A stretch of 64,000 nt of DNA from Betaproteobacteria bacterium GR16-43 (GCA_001953215.1 CP019169.1:4154001-4218000); one strand, 5' to 3'; counted from the stretch's first letter, positions 43,970 to 52,534 are shown. The notes: a model not told the origin generated them from the letters alone. Program-made: numbers and translations.

Positions 43970-45259
43970 TCAGGCCGCGACCGGCTGGCCCGCATCGAGC
44001 TGCGCCGCCAGCGCCTCGGCCTCGTCGGCCGGAAGGAGCTCGCCTTCCCACTTCGCCACGGCCGCGGTCGCGATCGAATTGCCGATCGCGTTGGTGGCCG
44101 AGCGGCCCATGTCGAGGAACGTGTCCACGCCGAGGATCAGGAGCAATCCCGCTTCGGGGATGTTGAACTGGTTCAGCGTGGCGGCGATCACCACGAGCGA
44201 AGCGCGCGGCACGCCGGCCATGCCCTTGGACGTGAGCATGAGGATCAGCAGCATCGTGATCTGCGTGCCGATCGAGAGCTCGATGCCGTACGCCTGCGCG
44301 ATGAAGAGGACCGCGAACGTGCAGTACATCATCGAGCCGTCCAGGTTGAACGAGTAGCCCATGGGCATCACGAAGCTGGAGATCTTGCGCTTCACGCCGA
44401 AGCGGTCGAGGCCCGCGAGGATCTTGGGATACGCCGCCTCGGAGCTCGCCGTCGCGAACGACAGCATGAAGGCTTCCTTGATCAGCACCAGCAGCCTGAA
44501 GATCCGCGGCCCGAGGACCAGGAAACCCGCCAGGATGAGCAGGCCCCAGAGGACAAAGAGGCCGAGGTAGAAATCGCCCATGAAGACGGCAAACTTGAGG
44601 AGGATTTCGAGGCCGTTCACGGCAACCGTCGCGGCCATCGCGCAAAGCACGGCGAGCGGCGCCAGCTTCATCACGTAGCCGGTGATCGTGAGCATGGCGT
44701 GCGAGAGCTCGTCGATCGCGGCGACCAGCGTCTTCGCCTTCTCGCCCAGCGACGAGAGCGCCACGCCGAAGAACATCGAGAACACGACGATCTGCAGGAT
44801 CTCGTTCTGGGCCATGGCCTCGGCGAACGACTTCGGAACGAGGTGGCTTATGAAGTCCTTCAGCGTGAATTTCGAGGTCGCGAGGTTGGCCGAAGCCCCG
44901 ATGTCCGGCAGCGGAAGCCCGAGGTTGTGCCCGGGCTGCAGCAGGTTGGCGAGGATGAGGCCCAGCACCAGGGAGACCAGCGAGGCGGTGATGAACCAGC
45001 CGATCGCCTTCGCGAACACGCGCCCCACCGAGGCCGCGTCGCCCATGTGCGCGATGCCGACGACCAGCGTGGAGAACACGAGCGGGCCGATCAGCATCTT
45101 GATCAGGCGCAGGAAGACGTCCGAGCCGATCGAGATGTAGCCCGCGATCTGCGCCGCGGTCTTCTTGTCGGGGAAATTGTTGAAGATCATCCACCCGATC
45201 AGGATGCCGATCACCATGGCGATCAGGATGCTGGCTGCCGGCGGAAGCTTTCTCTTCAT
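43970..45259 (-). CDS. Dicarboxylate/amino acid:cation symporter (DAACS, GltP/DctA type)
   Basis: 429 residues, eight membrane segments plus re-entrant loops. The serine-rich loop FATASSEAAYPKIL, MGYSFNLDGSMMY and the final SATNAIGNSIAT are the substrate- and cation-binding hallmarks. It imports glutamate, aspartate or C4-dicarboxylates with protons or sodium. It comes first in a two-gene operon with a GltI-like binding protein, which favours acidic amino acids as substrate. Confidence 0.93.
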   Translation of the reverse strand: MKRKLPPAASILIAMVIGILIGWMIFNNFPDKKTAAQIAGYISIGSDVFLRLIKMLIGPLVFSTLVVGIAHMGDAASVGRVFAKAIGWFITASLVSLVLGLILANLLQPGHNLGLPLPDIGASANLATSKFTLKDFISHLVPKSFAEAMAQNEILQIVVFSMFFGVALSSLGEKAKTLVAAIDELSHAMLTITGYVMKLAPLAVLCAMAATVAVNGLEILLKFAVFMGDFYLGLFVLWGLLILAGFLVLGPRIFRLLVLIKEAFMLSFATASSEAAYPKILAGLDRFGVKRKISSFVMPMGYSFNLDGSMMYCTFAVLFIAQAYGIELSIGTQITMLLILMLTSKGMAGVPRASLVVIAATLNQFNIPEAGLLLILGVDTFLDMGRSATNAIGNSIATAAVAKWEGELLPADEAEALAAQLDAGQPVAA

Positions 45260-45344
45260 GGAATCCCTTTCCCCAAAAGGCCACGATGGTCCAGTCTTCG
45301 GGCCATTGTAGTCCGGCGCGGAATTCCCCGTTTCGGGGGCGCGC

Positions 45345-46493
45345 TCAGTCCGACAAGCGCCGCACCATGCGCGGGAAGAAGGGATCCTTGTCGCAGGCGA
45401 TGCGCACCTTGTTGAGCGAAGCCGAGAAATCCACGAGCAGCGCTCCGAGGTTGCCTTCGCCCCCGTAGAGTTGCGTGAGGCTTTGCTTCTGCGCTTCCGA
45501 AAGCGGCTGCGGAGGCGTCGCCGTCATCGCCTGGTAGATCCCGAGCTTCGTCAGCGGCGCTTTCAGCCGGCGCAATCCGCCCACCATCGCATCGAGCCCG
45601 TCGGTGGCCGCGGCGCAGTTGCCCTGGAACTGGCCGCCCTTGAACTCGCGCTGGATGTAGCCGTAGGCCATGCCCAGGCCGATCATCGTTTCCTGGTCGA
45701 TGCCGGGGTTCTTTCCGAAGTCGCGCTTGCGCATCTCGGCGACCTTCTCCGGCGTGTATTCGAAGTTGGCGTCATCCATCGCACGCATGGAGGTCCGGTC
45801 GCCCAGCAACGCCGCGCGCCGAAGGTAGCGGACGCCGTCGGGATACTCGTCCGAGCTGGCCAGGGCGAGCAAGGCTGCGGAGTTGGGGCCGAACCCTTTC
45901 GGGTCCAGCTTGCCCTCGAGGTCGAGGACGCCGAGCGCGCGATAGCCGAGCCAGAATCCGCCGCGCGCGGCGGCGGACCCGAAGTACTCGACCGGCTTGT
46001 TCCGCGCTTCGGGAGGCAGTCGCTTCGCGGACTCTCCGGCCGCGGTCCACGCGGAATCCGGGATCGGCGCCTGGAGCTGGTACACCAACCATGCCAGCAA
46101 ACCCGTGGCGAACACGTCGCCGCGCGCGGCCGGGCCGAGCAGCGCCGCGAAGGCCGGATCGAAATACTTCCGGGCCTCTGCCTCCTTCTCGTCGAGCCGG
46201 TTGCTCATGAACAGCACGTAGAGGGCGATGGCGTTGCCCGACTTCACGCCGGGCGCGGCCAGGGCCCGTGCCTTCTCGTTGTCCGCGGCCCCCAGGTAGC
46301 CGTTCATGGTGAGGTAGGCCACCAAGGGCTGCGCGTCGGGATCGTCGGCGTGCGGATTCTTCAGGGCCTCGACCGCGCCCCGGAAGTCACCGCCGACGAT
46401 GAGATCGCGAGCCTTGCGGGAATGCGTCGCGGGCTGCGCGAACGCGAGGGACACGAGCAGCAGGCCGAAGACGGCCGCGAGCAGGGAACGCAT
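45345..46493 (-). CDS. Secreted protein of unknown function
   Basis: 382 residues from the ATG at 46493 (a TTG two codons earlier is possible). The signal peptide MRSLLAAVFGLLLVSLAFAQ is clear. The rest is alpha-helical with short repeats that recall Sel1/TPR-like solenoids (YFGSAAARGGFWLGYRALG, YLRRAALLGDRTSMRAMDDA), which often hold protein partners. It lies 12 bp after a small secreted gene and ends the operon with the radical SAM enzyme. Function not recognised. Confidence 0.7.
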   Translation of the reverse strand: MRSLLAAVFGLLLVSLAFAQPATHSRKARDLIVGGDFRGAVEALKNPHADDPDAQPLVAYLTMNGYLGAADNEKARALAAPGVKSGNAIALYVLFMSNRLDEKEAEARKYFDPAFAALLGPAARGDVFATGLLAWLVYQLQAPIPDSAWTAAGESAKRLPPEARNKPVEYFGSAAARGGFWLGYRALGVLDLEGKLDPKGFGPNSAALLALASSDEYPDGVRYLRRAALLGDRTSMRAMDDANFEYTPEKVAEMRKRDFGKNPGIDQETMIGLGMAYGYIQREFKGGQFQGNCAAATDGLDAMVGGLRRLKAPLTKLGIYQAMTATPPQPLSEAQKQSLTQLYGGEGNLGALLVDFSASLNKVRIACDKDPFFPRMVRRLSD

Positions 46494-46505
46494 GGGCAAA
46501 CCCGG

Positions 46506-46838
46506 CTAGGGCGCGTTGGCGATCGCCGTCGCGACGGGCTTCTTTCCCGGCACGTCGTGGTAGGTGACCGTGATGCGCGAGAACATCTTGAATTGGTCGT
46601 GCCACGCATCGGTCTTGTCGCCCGGGATCTCGACGACGAACGTCATTTCCTTTTCGTTGTCGAGCCGCAGGTAGAGTTCCTTGTTCGTGTAGCCGCGATT
46701 CTGTCCCGTCACGGTGAGGTTCTTCGCGGCGGACTCCTTGGCGGGGGCCTTGGGTTGTTGCGCGAGGCCGGTGCCGGGAAGAAGCGCCAGCGAGGCGAGG
46801 AGAACCGCGACGCTCAGCGTGCGATGGGGTGAAGCCAT
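46506..46838 (-). CDS. Small secreted protein of unknown function
   Basis: 110 residues from the ATG at 46838, with AGGA upstream; the longer frame runs into the poly-Asn region and was rejected. Signal peptide MASPHRTLSVAVLLASLALL ending near GLAQQ. The mature part of about 80 residues is rich in beta strands (NKELYLRLDNEKEMTFVVEI, FSRITVTYHDVPGKKPVATA) and has no cysteine. It lies between the poly-Asn gene and the larger secreted gene. Not recognised. Confidence 0.65.
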   Translation of the reverse strand: MASPHRTLSVAVLLASLALLPGTGLAQQPKAPAKESAAKNLTVTGQNRGYTNKELYLRLDNEKEMTFVVEIPGDKTDAWHDQFKMFSRITVTYHDVPGKKPVATAIANAP

Positions 46839-46875
46839 GGGGAGATCCTTTTCGGGTGGGCTGCGGTGGGTCGGT

Positions 46876-47334
46876 TCAACCGTTGTTGTTGTTATTGTTA
46901 TTGTTGTTGTTATTGTTGTTGTTGCTGTTGGTCCCGGAGCTGAAATCCGACTCGACCTTGCGCGGGTCCTTGGGCTCCGCACCCACCGTGCCGGGCATGG
47001 TCATGACCAATCCCGCCGCACCCAGCATCACCAGCTTTCCGAGGTGGCGATAGGCCTCCGCATCGACCACCGAGATCTTGCGGCCATCGCACCAGATCGC
47101 CCAGCCTTCAACGGGCTCGCGCAGCGTGAAGCTGTGCGCGACCTTCCCTCCAGTGTCGTGGCAGAACACGCTGCCGCCCTGGTAGATCGCATAGCGCTTG
47201 CGGGCCTCGTCCGCCTGCAGCCATTTCACCAGCCACTCCTCGCGGGCCGCGCGCTCCGCGCTGTCGTGCGTGCGCGTCGCGTTGAAGAAGCACTCGACGG
47301 TGTACGTCAGTTTTTCCAGCGCGGTCGGGGTCAT
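46876..47334 (-). CDS. Membrane-anchored protein with poly-asparagine tail; possible substrate of the adjacent radical SAM enzyme
   Basis: 152 residues. Residues 1-97 form a soluble domain (LTYTVECFFNATRTHDSAER, YQGGSVFCHDTGGKVAHSF). A single hydrophobic segment lies at about 98-118 (LVMLGAAGLVMTMPGTVGA). A polar tail ends in 14 consecutive asparagines (138-151) and Gly152. The start overlaps the stop of the radical SAM gene (ATGA), so both are made in step. A globular domain followed by a low-complexity tail beside a SPASM enzyme fits a modified-peptide (RiPP-like) precursor. This is inference; the family is not recognised. Confidence 0.7.
   Translation of the reverse strand: MTPTALEKLTYTVECFFNATRTHDSAERAAREEWLVKWLQADEARKRYAIYQGGSVFCHDTGGKVAHSFTLREPVEGWAIWCDGRKISVVDAEAYRHLGKLVMLGAAGLVMTMPGTVGAEPKDPRKVESDFSSGTNSNNNNNNNNNNNNNNG
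46882..46923 (-). repeat. AAC/AAT trinucleotide tract coding for 14 asparagines
   Basis: Fourteen codons on the minus strand, eleven AAC and three AAT, with no other codon between. In such GC-rich DNA this simple repeat stands out. Because the unit is three bases, slippage would change the tail length without shifting the frame. Confidence 0.95.
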
Positions 47335-49160
47335 GGCTCGGTCGACTCCGGCAAGTGGAAGAATTCGAAATTCGGGAACGGGAGGTTCACGGCCTGGATA
47401 TGGTAGAACGCGTTGTTCTTCTGCTTCTGGTAGTGGTACTCGCGCAGGTACGACGTGGTGAAGAAAAGGTTGTTCAGCACGCCACGCTGGTAGAGCGCGC
47501 CGTGGAGCGACACGATGCCCCTCAGGTCCGCCATGAAGTAGTCGGGCCCGAAGCGTTCGCTCGGCTGCAGGCAATCCGAATACACCTGGTAGGTGAAGAG
47601 ATGGGCCTGCTTGGTGCGCCGCTCGTCGCCGTAGACCACGGGCGTGTCGCGCAGCATTTGCAGGTACAACGTGTTGCGCACCGGCTCGTCGCAGTGGACG
47701 CTCATCAGGGAACGCGGGAAGTGCACCACCAGCTTCTCGCCCTGCGCCAGCGTGTGCCACGTCGCGTGCGGCTTGAGGATCGGGGAGCCCAGCTCCACGA
47801 GCTCGTCGCCCAGCTCCAGCACGAAGACCTTGTCGCCGTACAGCGCCTGCAGGACCGGATCGGCGTCGATCAGCGTTTGCAATGCGTGCTTGTCCGGGCT
47901 GAAGTCGTTGGGCAGCCTCACGGCCGGCGCGGGCGCGGGCTTCTCGAAGGACAACGCGGGATGGGTCCGGCTCGCGTAGTAGTGGAGGTATTCCTTTTGC
48001 CGATCCTCGCCGTCCGCCGGATACGAGCGCGGATTGTCCGAGTAGATCGCCTTTTGCAGGTCGCAGGTATACGAGCGGCCGCTCTTCGATTGATGCTTCA
48101 CGACGGGGCAGCCCGTGTGGCATTGCGACAGATGGCCGCAACTTCCACACGCCTTGTCGAGGCCGTGCGCCTGGTGGACCTGCCGGATCTTGCGGGCGCC
48201 GTTGGCGAGGATGTCCTCGATGCTGTCGTTGAACACGTTGCCGTAGCGGAACTCCTCGATGCCCTGCCCGCGCACGCACGAATACACCGCACCATCGCTT
48301 TGCAGCAGGTAGAAGCGCTCTCCGCAGTTGAAGGCGTTCGTGCAGTAGGTGGGCTTGAACTCGTCGAACCAGTTGCGGCGCAGGCCGTCCTCCAGCTCGG
48401 TGCCGGTGAATTCCGCCTTCAGGGTCTCGTAGAGCTGCAACTGCTGGGCGGTCGTGGCCGGCGTCAGCGTATTCGGGCCCTGGTCCACGTCGTTCAGCTC
48501 GGAGGCGAACGCGAACATCAGGTTGAAGTTGTTCATGTCGAAGCCGAGCTCGCGATGGATGAACCAGATGTCCTTGATGAACGCCGGGATGTCTTCCAGG
48601 TGCTCGCTGCAGACCGTCGCCGAGATCTTCTTGCCGTGCGGATAGCGCGCCAACAGCCGGATGTTGTCGAGCGTGCGTTCCAGCCAGTCCTCCCCGTTGC
48701 GCTTCACGCGATAGCGCGCATGCATGGACAGCGGCAGGTCGATGCTGGCACTCACCGAAACCTTGTGGCGGTTGAAGAGGTTCTGCAGCGACGCGAACTT
48801 GAACAGGTTGGTCTTGATGTGCGGGGCATTCTTCTTGTGCCCCAGCGCGGAAATCTCGTCGAAATTCTCGAGGTAATGGCCGCTCACGATGGAGAACAAC
48901 TCCTCCAGCACTGCGGGAGGCAGCGTCGTGACTTCACCGCCGTGCAGCGACACGTTGAACGCGAGCACGCCCGCGTCGCGCAGCTTGTCCAGCGCGTGGC
49001 GCAGCGTGGCCACCGCGCGCGCCGCGTCGTTCTTCAGCGGTGCCGTGCGGGTCTGGTCGCCCAGGTAGCAGTAGCGGCACCCCAGGTTGCAGGCGAGCGT
49101 CGGGCTGTACAGGAGGTGGATGTTGCGCGTGAACACCGGGCGGGCGAGTTGGGTGGTCAT
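47331..49160 (-). CDS. Radical SAM/SPASM domain enzyme
   Basis: 609 residues. The radical SAM cluster is Cys24, Cys28, Cys31 in CNLGCRYCYLGD. SPASM-type cysteines follow: Cys273, 279, 295, then CGSCGHLSQCHTGC (338, 341, 347, 351) and Cys366, enough for auxiliary 4Fe-4S clusters. SPASM enzymes usually modify peptides (sactipeptide, PQQ, mycofactocin types) or sulfatases. Residues about 390-609 form an extra domain I do not recognise (HATWHTLAQGEKLVVHFPRS). The start overlaps the membrane-protein gene and the stop overlaps the poly-Asn gene, both as ATGA. Its substrate is probably encoded next door. Confidence 0.88.
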   Translation of the reverse strand: MTTQLARPVFTRNIHLLYSPTLACNLGCRYCYLGDQTRTAPLKNDAARAVATLRHALDKLRDAGVLAFNVSLHGGEVTTLPPAVLEELFSIVSGHYLENFDEISALGHKKNAPHIKTNLFKFASLQNLFNRHKVSVSASIDLPLSMHARYRVKRNGEDWLERTLDNIRLLARYPHGKKISATVCSEHLEDIPAFIKDIWFIHRELGFDMNNFNLMFAFASELNDVDQGPNTLTPATTAQQLQLYETLKAEFTGTELEDGLRRNWFDEFKPTYCTNAFNCGERFYLLQSDGAVYSCVRGQGIEEFRYGNVFNDSIEDILANGARKIRQVHQAHGLDKACGSCGHLSQCHTGCPVVKHQSKSGRSYTCDLQKAIYSDNPRSYPADGEDRQKEYLHYYASRTHPALSFEKPAPAPAVRLPNDFSPDKHALQTLIDADPVLQALYGDKVFVLELGDELVELGSPILKPHATWHTLAQGEKLVVHFPRSLMSVHCDEPVRNTLYLQMLRDTPVVYGDERRTKQAHLFTYQVYSDCLQPSERFGPDYFMADLRGIVSLHGALYQRGVLNNLFFTTSYLREYHYQKQKNNAFYHIQAVNLPFPNFEFFHLPESTEP

Positions 49161-49624
49161 CGCGTGAGCCCCTTCAATTGCACCGTGGGCGCGGCCTGCA
49201 GGACCCTGTCGATGATCCTGCGGGAGACCTTGTCGAACTTGATGGTCTTGTTCATCTCGATCTTGGCGGCCTTGCGCGCATTGGTGGGAAAGCGCTCCCG
49301 CTCCAGCCGGAAAACGCCGTCCTTTCCCGATTGCAGGACCAGGTAGTTGCCGGGGTGCAACTCCATCCTGCGGACGTTCGCGTAGTAGACGACCGTGTTG
49401 CCGCAAACGAGATACCGCATGCCCAGGGAGATGCGCCGCTTCGGCCACAGGAAGGCGGCGACGAATCCGCCGATGAAGGCGAGCATGATTCCGGGCGGAC
49501 CGAACACGTAGATGGCGAGCGCCAGGAAAACCAGGAATCCCAGCCCGAACGCCCATTTCACCTTCGACGAAACCAGGCGGTCGGAGTGCTGGTACTTGAA
49601 GACTGCGACGTTCGGTGTGGCCAT
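49157..49624 (-). CDS. Small membrane protein of unknown function, first gene of the radical SAM operon
   Basis: 155 residues from the ATG at 49624. Two adjacent hydrophobic segments at about 24-55 (FGLGFLVFLALAIYVFG, GIMLAFIGGFVAAFLW) and a basic C-terminal half (PTNARKAAKIEMNKTIKF) that would lie in the cytoplasm. Its stop overlaps the start of the radical SAM gene. Not recognised; perhaps an anchor or export partner for the modified product. The 100-bp gap to gnd should hold the operon promoter. Confidence 0.7.
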   Translation of the reverse strand: MATPNVAVFKYQHSDRLVSSKVKWAFGLGFLVFLALAIYVFGPPGIMLAFIGGFVAAFLWPKRRISLGMRYLVCGNTVVYYANVRRMELHPGNYLVLQSGKDGVFRLERERFPTNARKAAKIEMNKTIKFDKVSRRIIDRVLQAAPTVQLKGLTR

Positions 49625-49724
49625 CAGCCCCCCGTTTTGACCGCAGTATAGCCAAGGCGGCGCGAGGGCCATTGTGAAGATGTCACACGAATCCTCCGCA
49701 CAAATGCGCTCGACCTGCCGCGCC

Positions 49725-50624
49725 CTACTGGCCCCCGGATTCGACGTGCCCGCCGAACTGCCTTCTCATCGCCGAGAGCAAGCGGTTCGCGAACTCGTCC
49801 TCCCCACGCGAGGAAAAACGCGAGAACAACGCGGCGCTCAGAACGGGCACGGGCACCGCGGCATCCACCGCGGCCTTGACCGTCCAGCGCCCTTCGCCCG
49901 AATCCGACACGAGTCCCTTGTAGTTCGCGAGCTGGGGGTCCTTCGACAGCGCGGACGCGATCAGGTCCAGCAGCCACGAGCGGATCACGCTCCCATGCCG
50001 CCAGACCTCGGCCACCTTGTCCACGTCGATGTCGTACCCCGCGCCGTGCTTCATGAGGTTGAAACCCTCGGCGTACGCGGCCATCACGCCGTACTCGATG
50101 CCGTTGTGGACCATCTTCACGAAGTGGCCCGAACCGACGGGGCCGCAGTGCAGGAACCCGTCCTTTGGCGCGAGCGCATCGAAGATCGGCTGGAGCCTGC
50201 GCACGGCGCCGTCGTCCCCGCCCACCATCAGGCAGTAGCCGTTCTCGAGCCCCCATACGCCACCGCTCGTTCCCACGTCCACGTACTGGATTCCACGCGG
50301 CGCCAGCGCATTGGCCCTCCTCACGTCGTCGGGGTAGTGCGAGTTTCCGCCGTCGACCAGGACGTCACCCGCCGCCAGCAGCGGCTCGAGCAGGGCGATC
50401 GTCTTGTCCACGCGATCGGCCGGGACCATGATCCAGAGCGCACGCGGCGGCGTGAGCGCGGCCACGAGTTCCTCGAGGGATCCGGCGCCCTTCGCGCCTT
50501 CCTTCGCGAGCGCGTCGACCGCCTCGGGGGAGGTGTCGTACGCCACGCATGCATGGCCCGCGCGCATGAGGCGTCGCGCCATGTTGGCGCCCATCTTTCC
50601 GAGACCGACGATGCCGAGCTGCAT
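49725..50624 (-). CDS. gnd: 6-phosphogluconate dehydrogenase, decarboxylating (short, GntZ/YqeC type)
   Basis: 299 residues, the short form. Rossmann motif GIVGLGKMGANMARRL, DGGNSHYPDD, and the substrate/catalytic segments GTSGGVWGLENGYCLMVGG and GHFVKMVHNGIEYG are all present. It oxidises and decarboxylates 6-phosphogluconate to ribulose 5-phosphate; short forms mostly use NAD. It is divergent from gluconokinase, which makes its substrate. Confidence 0.94.
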   Translation of the reverse strand: MQLGIVGLGKMGANMARRLMRAGHACVAYDTSPEAVDALAKEGAKGAGSLEELVAALTPPRALWIMVPADRVDKTIALLEPLLAAGDVLVDGGNSHYPDDVRRANALAPRGIQYVDVGTSGGVWGLENGYCLMVGGDDGAVRRLQPIFDALAPKDGFLHCGPVGSGHFVKMVHNGIEYGVMAAYAEGFNLMKHGAGYDIDVDKVAEVWRHGSVIRSWLLDLIASALSKDPQLANYKGLVSDSGEGRWTVKAAVDAAVPVPVLSAALFSRFSSRGEDEFANRLLSAMRRQFGGHVESGGQ

Positions 50625-50636
50625 GGGTTCCCTTTC

Positions 50637-50654
50637 GCGGATGGGATAATCCGC
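50637..50654. promoter_or_regulatory. Operator-like palindrome between gnd and gntK
   Basis: Perfect 6-bp arms GCGGAT and ATCCGC with a 6-bp spacer, filling most of the 32-bp gap between the two divergent start codons. A gluconate-responsive regulator could bind here and control both genes; no regulator gene is adjacent. Confidence 0.4.
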
Positions 50655-50656
50655 CG

Positions 50657-51160
50657 ATGACCGTTTCCGTCATTGTAGTCATGGGCGTGTCGGGCAGCGG
50701 CAAGACCACCGTCGGGACGCTGCTCGCGCAGCGCCTCGGCTGGCCGTTCGCGGACGCCGACGCGTTCCATCCTCCGGAGAATGTCGCGAAGATGCGCGCC
50801 GGCATCCCGCTCACCGACGAGGATCGTTGGCCCTGGCTCGACGCGATGGCGGCGTGGATCGATCAGGCGCGCACGGGCGGCAAGTGTGGCGTCGTTGCCT
50901 GCTCGGCGTTGAAGCGGCGCTATCGGGACCGCATCATCGGGGCGCGTGATGACGTGCGGCTCGTGTACCTGGAGGGGAGCTACGAAGTGATCGCGCGCCG
51001 CATGGCCGAGCGCCCGCATCACTACATGCCGGTGTCGCTGCTGCGCAGCCAGTTCGAAGCGCTAGAGCCTCCGGCTCCGGAGGAGGGTCCGCTCGTGATG
51101 CCGGTCGCGGCACCGCCCGGAGAGATCATCGAGAGGATTGTCGCGACGCTCCAGCGTTGA
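50657..51160 (+). CDS. gntK: Gluconokinase
   Basis: 167 residues, usual length. Walker A GVSGSGKTTVG, DADAFHPPENVAKMRAG (substrate site), LTDEDRWPWLDAM and CSALKRRYRD identify GntK. It phosphorylates gluconate to 6-phosphogluconate in the cytoplasm, feeding the divergent gnd. An internal Met9 is a possible alternative start, given the very short upstream gap. Confidence 0.95.
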   Translation: MTVSVIVVMGVSGSGKTTVGTLLAQRLGWPFADADAFHPPENVAKMRAGIPLTDEDRWPWLDAMAAWIDQARTGGKCGVVACSALKRRYRDRIIGARDDVRLVYLEGSYEVIARRMAERPHHYMPVSLLRSQFEALEPPAPEEGPLVMPVAAPPGEIIERIVATLQR

Positions 51161-51189
51161 AGCGGCCGAGATCGTCACTTCTTCGAGGC

Positions 51190-52323
51190 TCAGCGCCGGG
51201 CGTGTCCCTGCAACGCGCCCGGATTCAGGTAGGCCGGCGCACACAACGGCTGGAATGTCGGCAACAGGCGTGGGTCGTACGAGTTCAATTCGTCCCGCAG
51301 GAATGACGACGCGGTCGTGCGCAGCACGCGAAGCTCGCAGCCCGGGATGGCACCGAAGAACGCGAGCGTATCCGCGCCTGGATTCGGATCGACGAGCAGG
51401 ACGAACTTGCCCCGCAGCGAGTGCCCGAGCAGTTCACGCGCCTCCAGGTCATAGGATGGGACTGAGTAGCCGAGGATCACCGCGACATCGCAGGCCTTCA
51501 GCCGCGCGTCCGCCATTTTCCAGAGCGAATCGAGTGCCCGTGGCACCTGCTTGCGCTTGCCGGGGGGCACGATAAGCCGACCGGGTTCGCTGGAGCACGC
51601 CGGGCATCGCCGATAGGTCTCCGCGGGGCCCTTCGTGATCGCCTGGTATGGAAAGTAGACAACGGCTTCGCAAGCGTCGCACCACATCAGGTTGACGGAA
51701 CCGTGGAGCTTGAGGACTGTTACTCTGCCCCGGGGATACGCCACCGGAAGATGCGAGGCCCAGTTGATCGTCCGGGACGGGACGGCGTCGAGGACGCGCT
51801 CGAACCCGTAGTTGAATCGGAGGCGCTCCGGGGGTAGTCGTCGCTCGAGATGGCCACTCAACGCCGCGAGCGCGTCCTCGACCGACGTGTCGTAGTTGAA
51901 CGAGATGACGGTCGTATCCGATGTGGTGGGTTGCTCGAGCATGAGTGCGGCGAGCCCCGCGTACTCCGCGGTTGAGCCCATCTGCCGCAACAGCGTGATT
52001 TGTGATGCGGCGACCAAGGCGTCGTAGACGAACGAAACCACCTCTTCGTATCCGTCCTTCGCGTGCAGCGTGGAGAGAACTTCCTCGAAGTTGCCGGAGA
52101 TGGCGGCGTAGCGGTCCACCGCGGCGAGGAATCGATCCAACGAGTTGTGCGGCCCCATGTAGCTCGCCGGGAGCGCCACACACTGGTCGCAGAGCCAGCG
52201 AAAGTACCGGTCCGAGAGGAACTCTGCGACGAGCGGGTAGCCATGGTCATACGAAGCGCCGGCGCCGAGCACCCACGCGAATCGTGGGTACATCGTGCGG
52301 CGTGGGCCGGTGAGCTGGGGCAT
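51190..52323 (-). CDS. SIR2-like domain protein with zinc ribbon
   Basis: 377 residues. FAWVLGAGASYDHGYP (GAGxS, residues 20-24), VISFNYDTSVEDAL (Asn143, Asp145) and VLKLHGSVN (His207) are the NAD-binding and catalytic landmarks of the SIR2 fold. Two cysteine pairs (CDAC 215-218, CPAC 240-243) form the zinc ribbon. VAVILGYSVPSYDLEA is the late nucleotide-binding segment. Bacterial proteins of this type either deacylate proteins or cleave NAD+ in anti-phage defence. No defence partner gene is adjacent, so the role is open. Confidence 0.78.
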   Translation of the reverse strand: MPQLTGPRRTMYPRFAWVLGAGASYDHGYPLVAEFLSDRYFRWLCDQCVALPASYMGPHNSLDRFLAAVDRYAAISGNFEEVLSTLHAKDGYEEVVSFVYDALVAASQITLLRQMGSTAEYAGLAALMLEQPTTSDTTVISFNYDTSVEDALAALSGHLERRLPPERLRFNYGFERVLDAVPSRTINWASHLPVAYPRGRVTVLKLHGSVNLMWCDACEAVVYFPYQAITKGPAETYRRCPACSSEPGRLIVPPGKRKQVPRALDSLWKMADARLKACDVAVILGYSVPSYDLEARELLGHSLRGKFVLLVDPNPGADTLAFFGAIPGCELRVLRTTASSFLRDELNSYDPRLLPTFQPLCAPAYLNPGALQGHARR

Positions 52324-52375
52324 GGTGGGGCCCTCCGCGCAGTTGTCGCGGCCATTCTAGTCCGCGCCGCAAATG

Positions 52376-52409
52376 CAAACGCCCCACCGTGGATACGGTG
52401 GGGCGTTTG
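52376..52409 (-). terminator. rRNA operon terminator
   Basis: A perfect 14-bp stem (CAAACGCCCCACCG and its complement) with a 6-base loop, 11 bp past the 5S gene, followed on the minus strand by CATTT. It closes the rRNA operon before the SIR2-like gene. Confidence 0.85.
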
Positions 52410-52420
52410 ACTTTGTAGCA

Positions 52421-52534
52421 CCCTGGCGATGACCTACTTTCTCACGGGCAATCCGCAATATCATCGGCGCGGCGTCGTTTCACGGACCTGTTCGGGATGG
52501 GAAGGGGTGGGGCCAACGCGCTATGGTCGCCAGG
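52421..52534 (-). rRNA. rrf: 5S ribosomal RNA
   Basis: On the minus strand it begins CCTGGCGACC and ends GGTCATCGCCAGG, with the central CCCCACCCCTTCCCATCCCG and CGAACAGG segments. About 114 nt; ends are judged by pairing of the terminal stem. Last gene of the operon. Confidence 0.95.
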
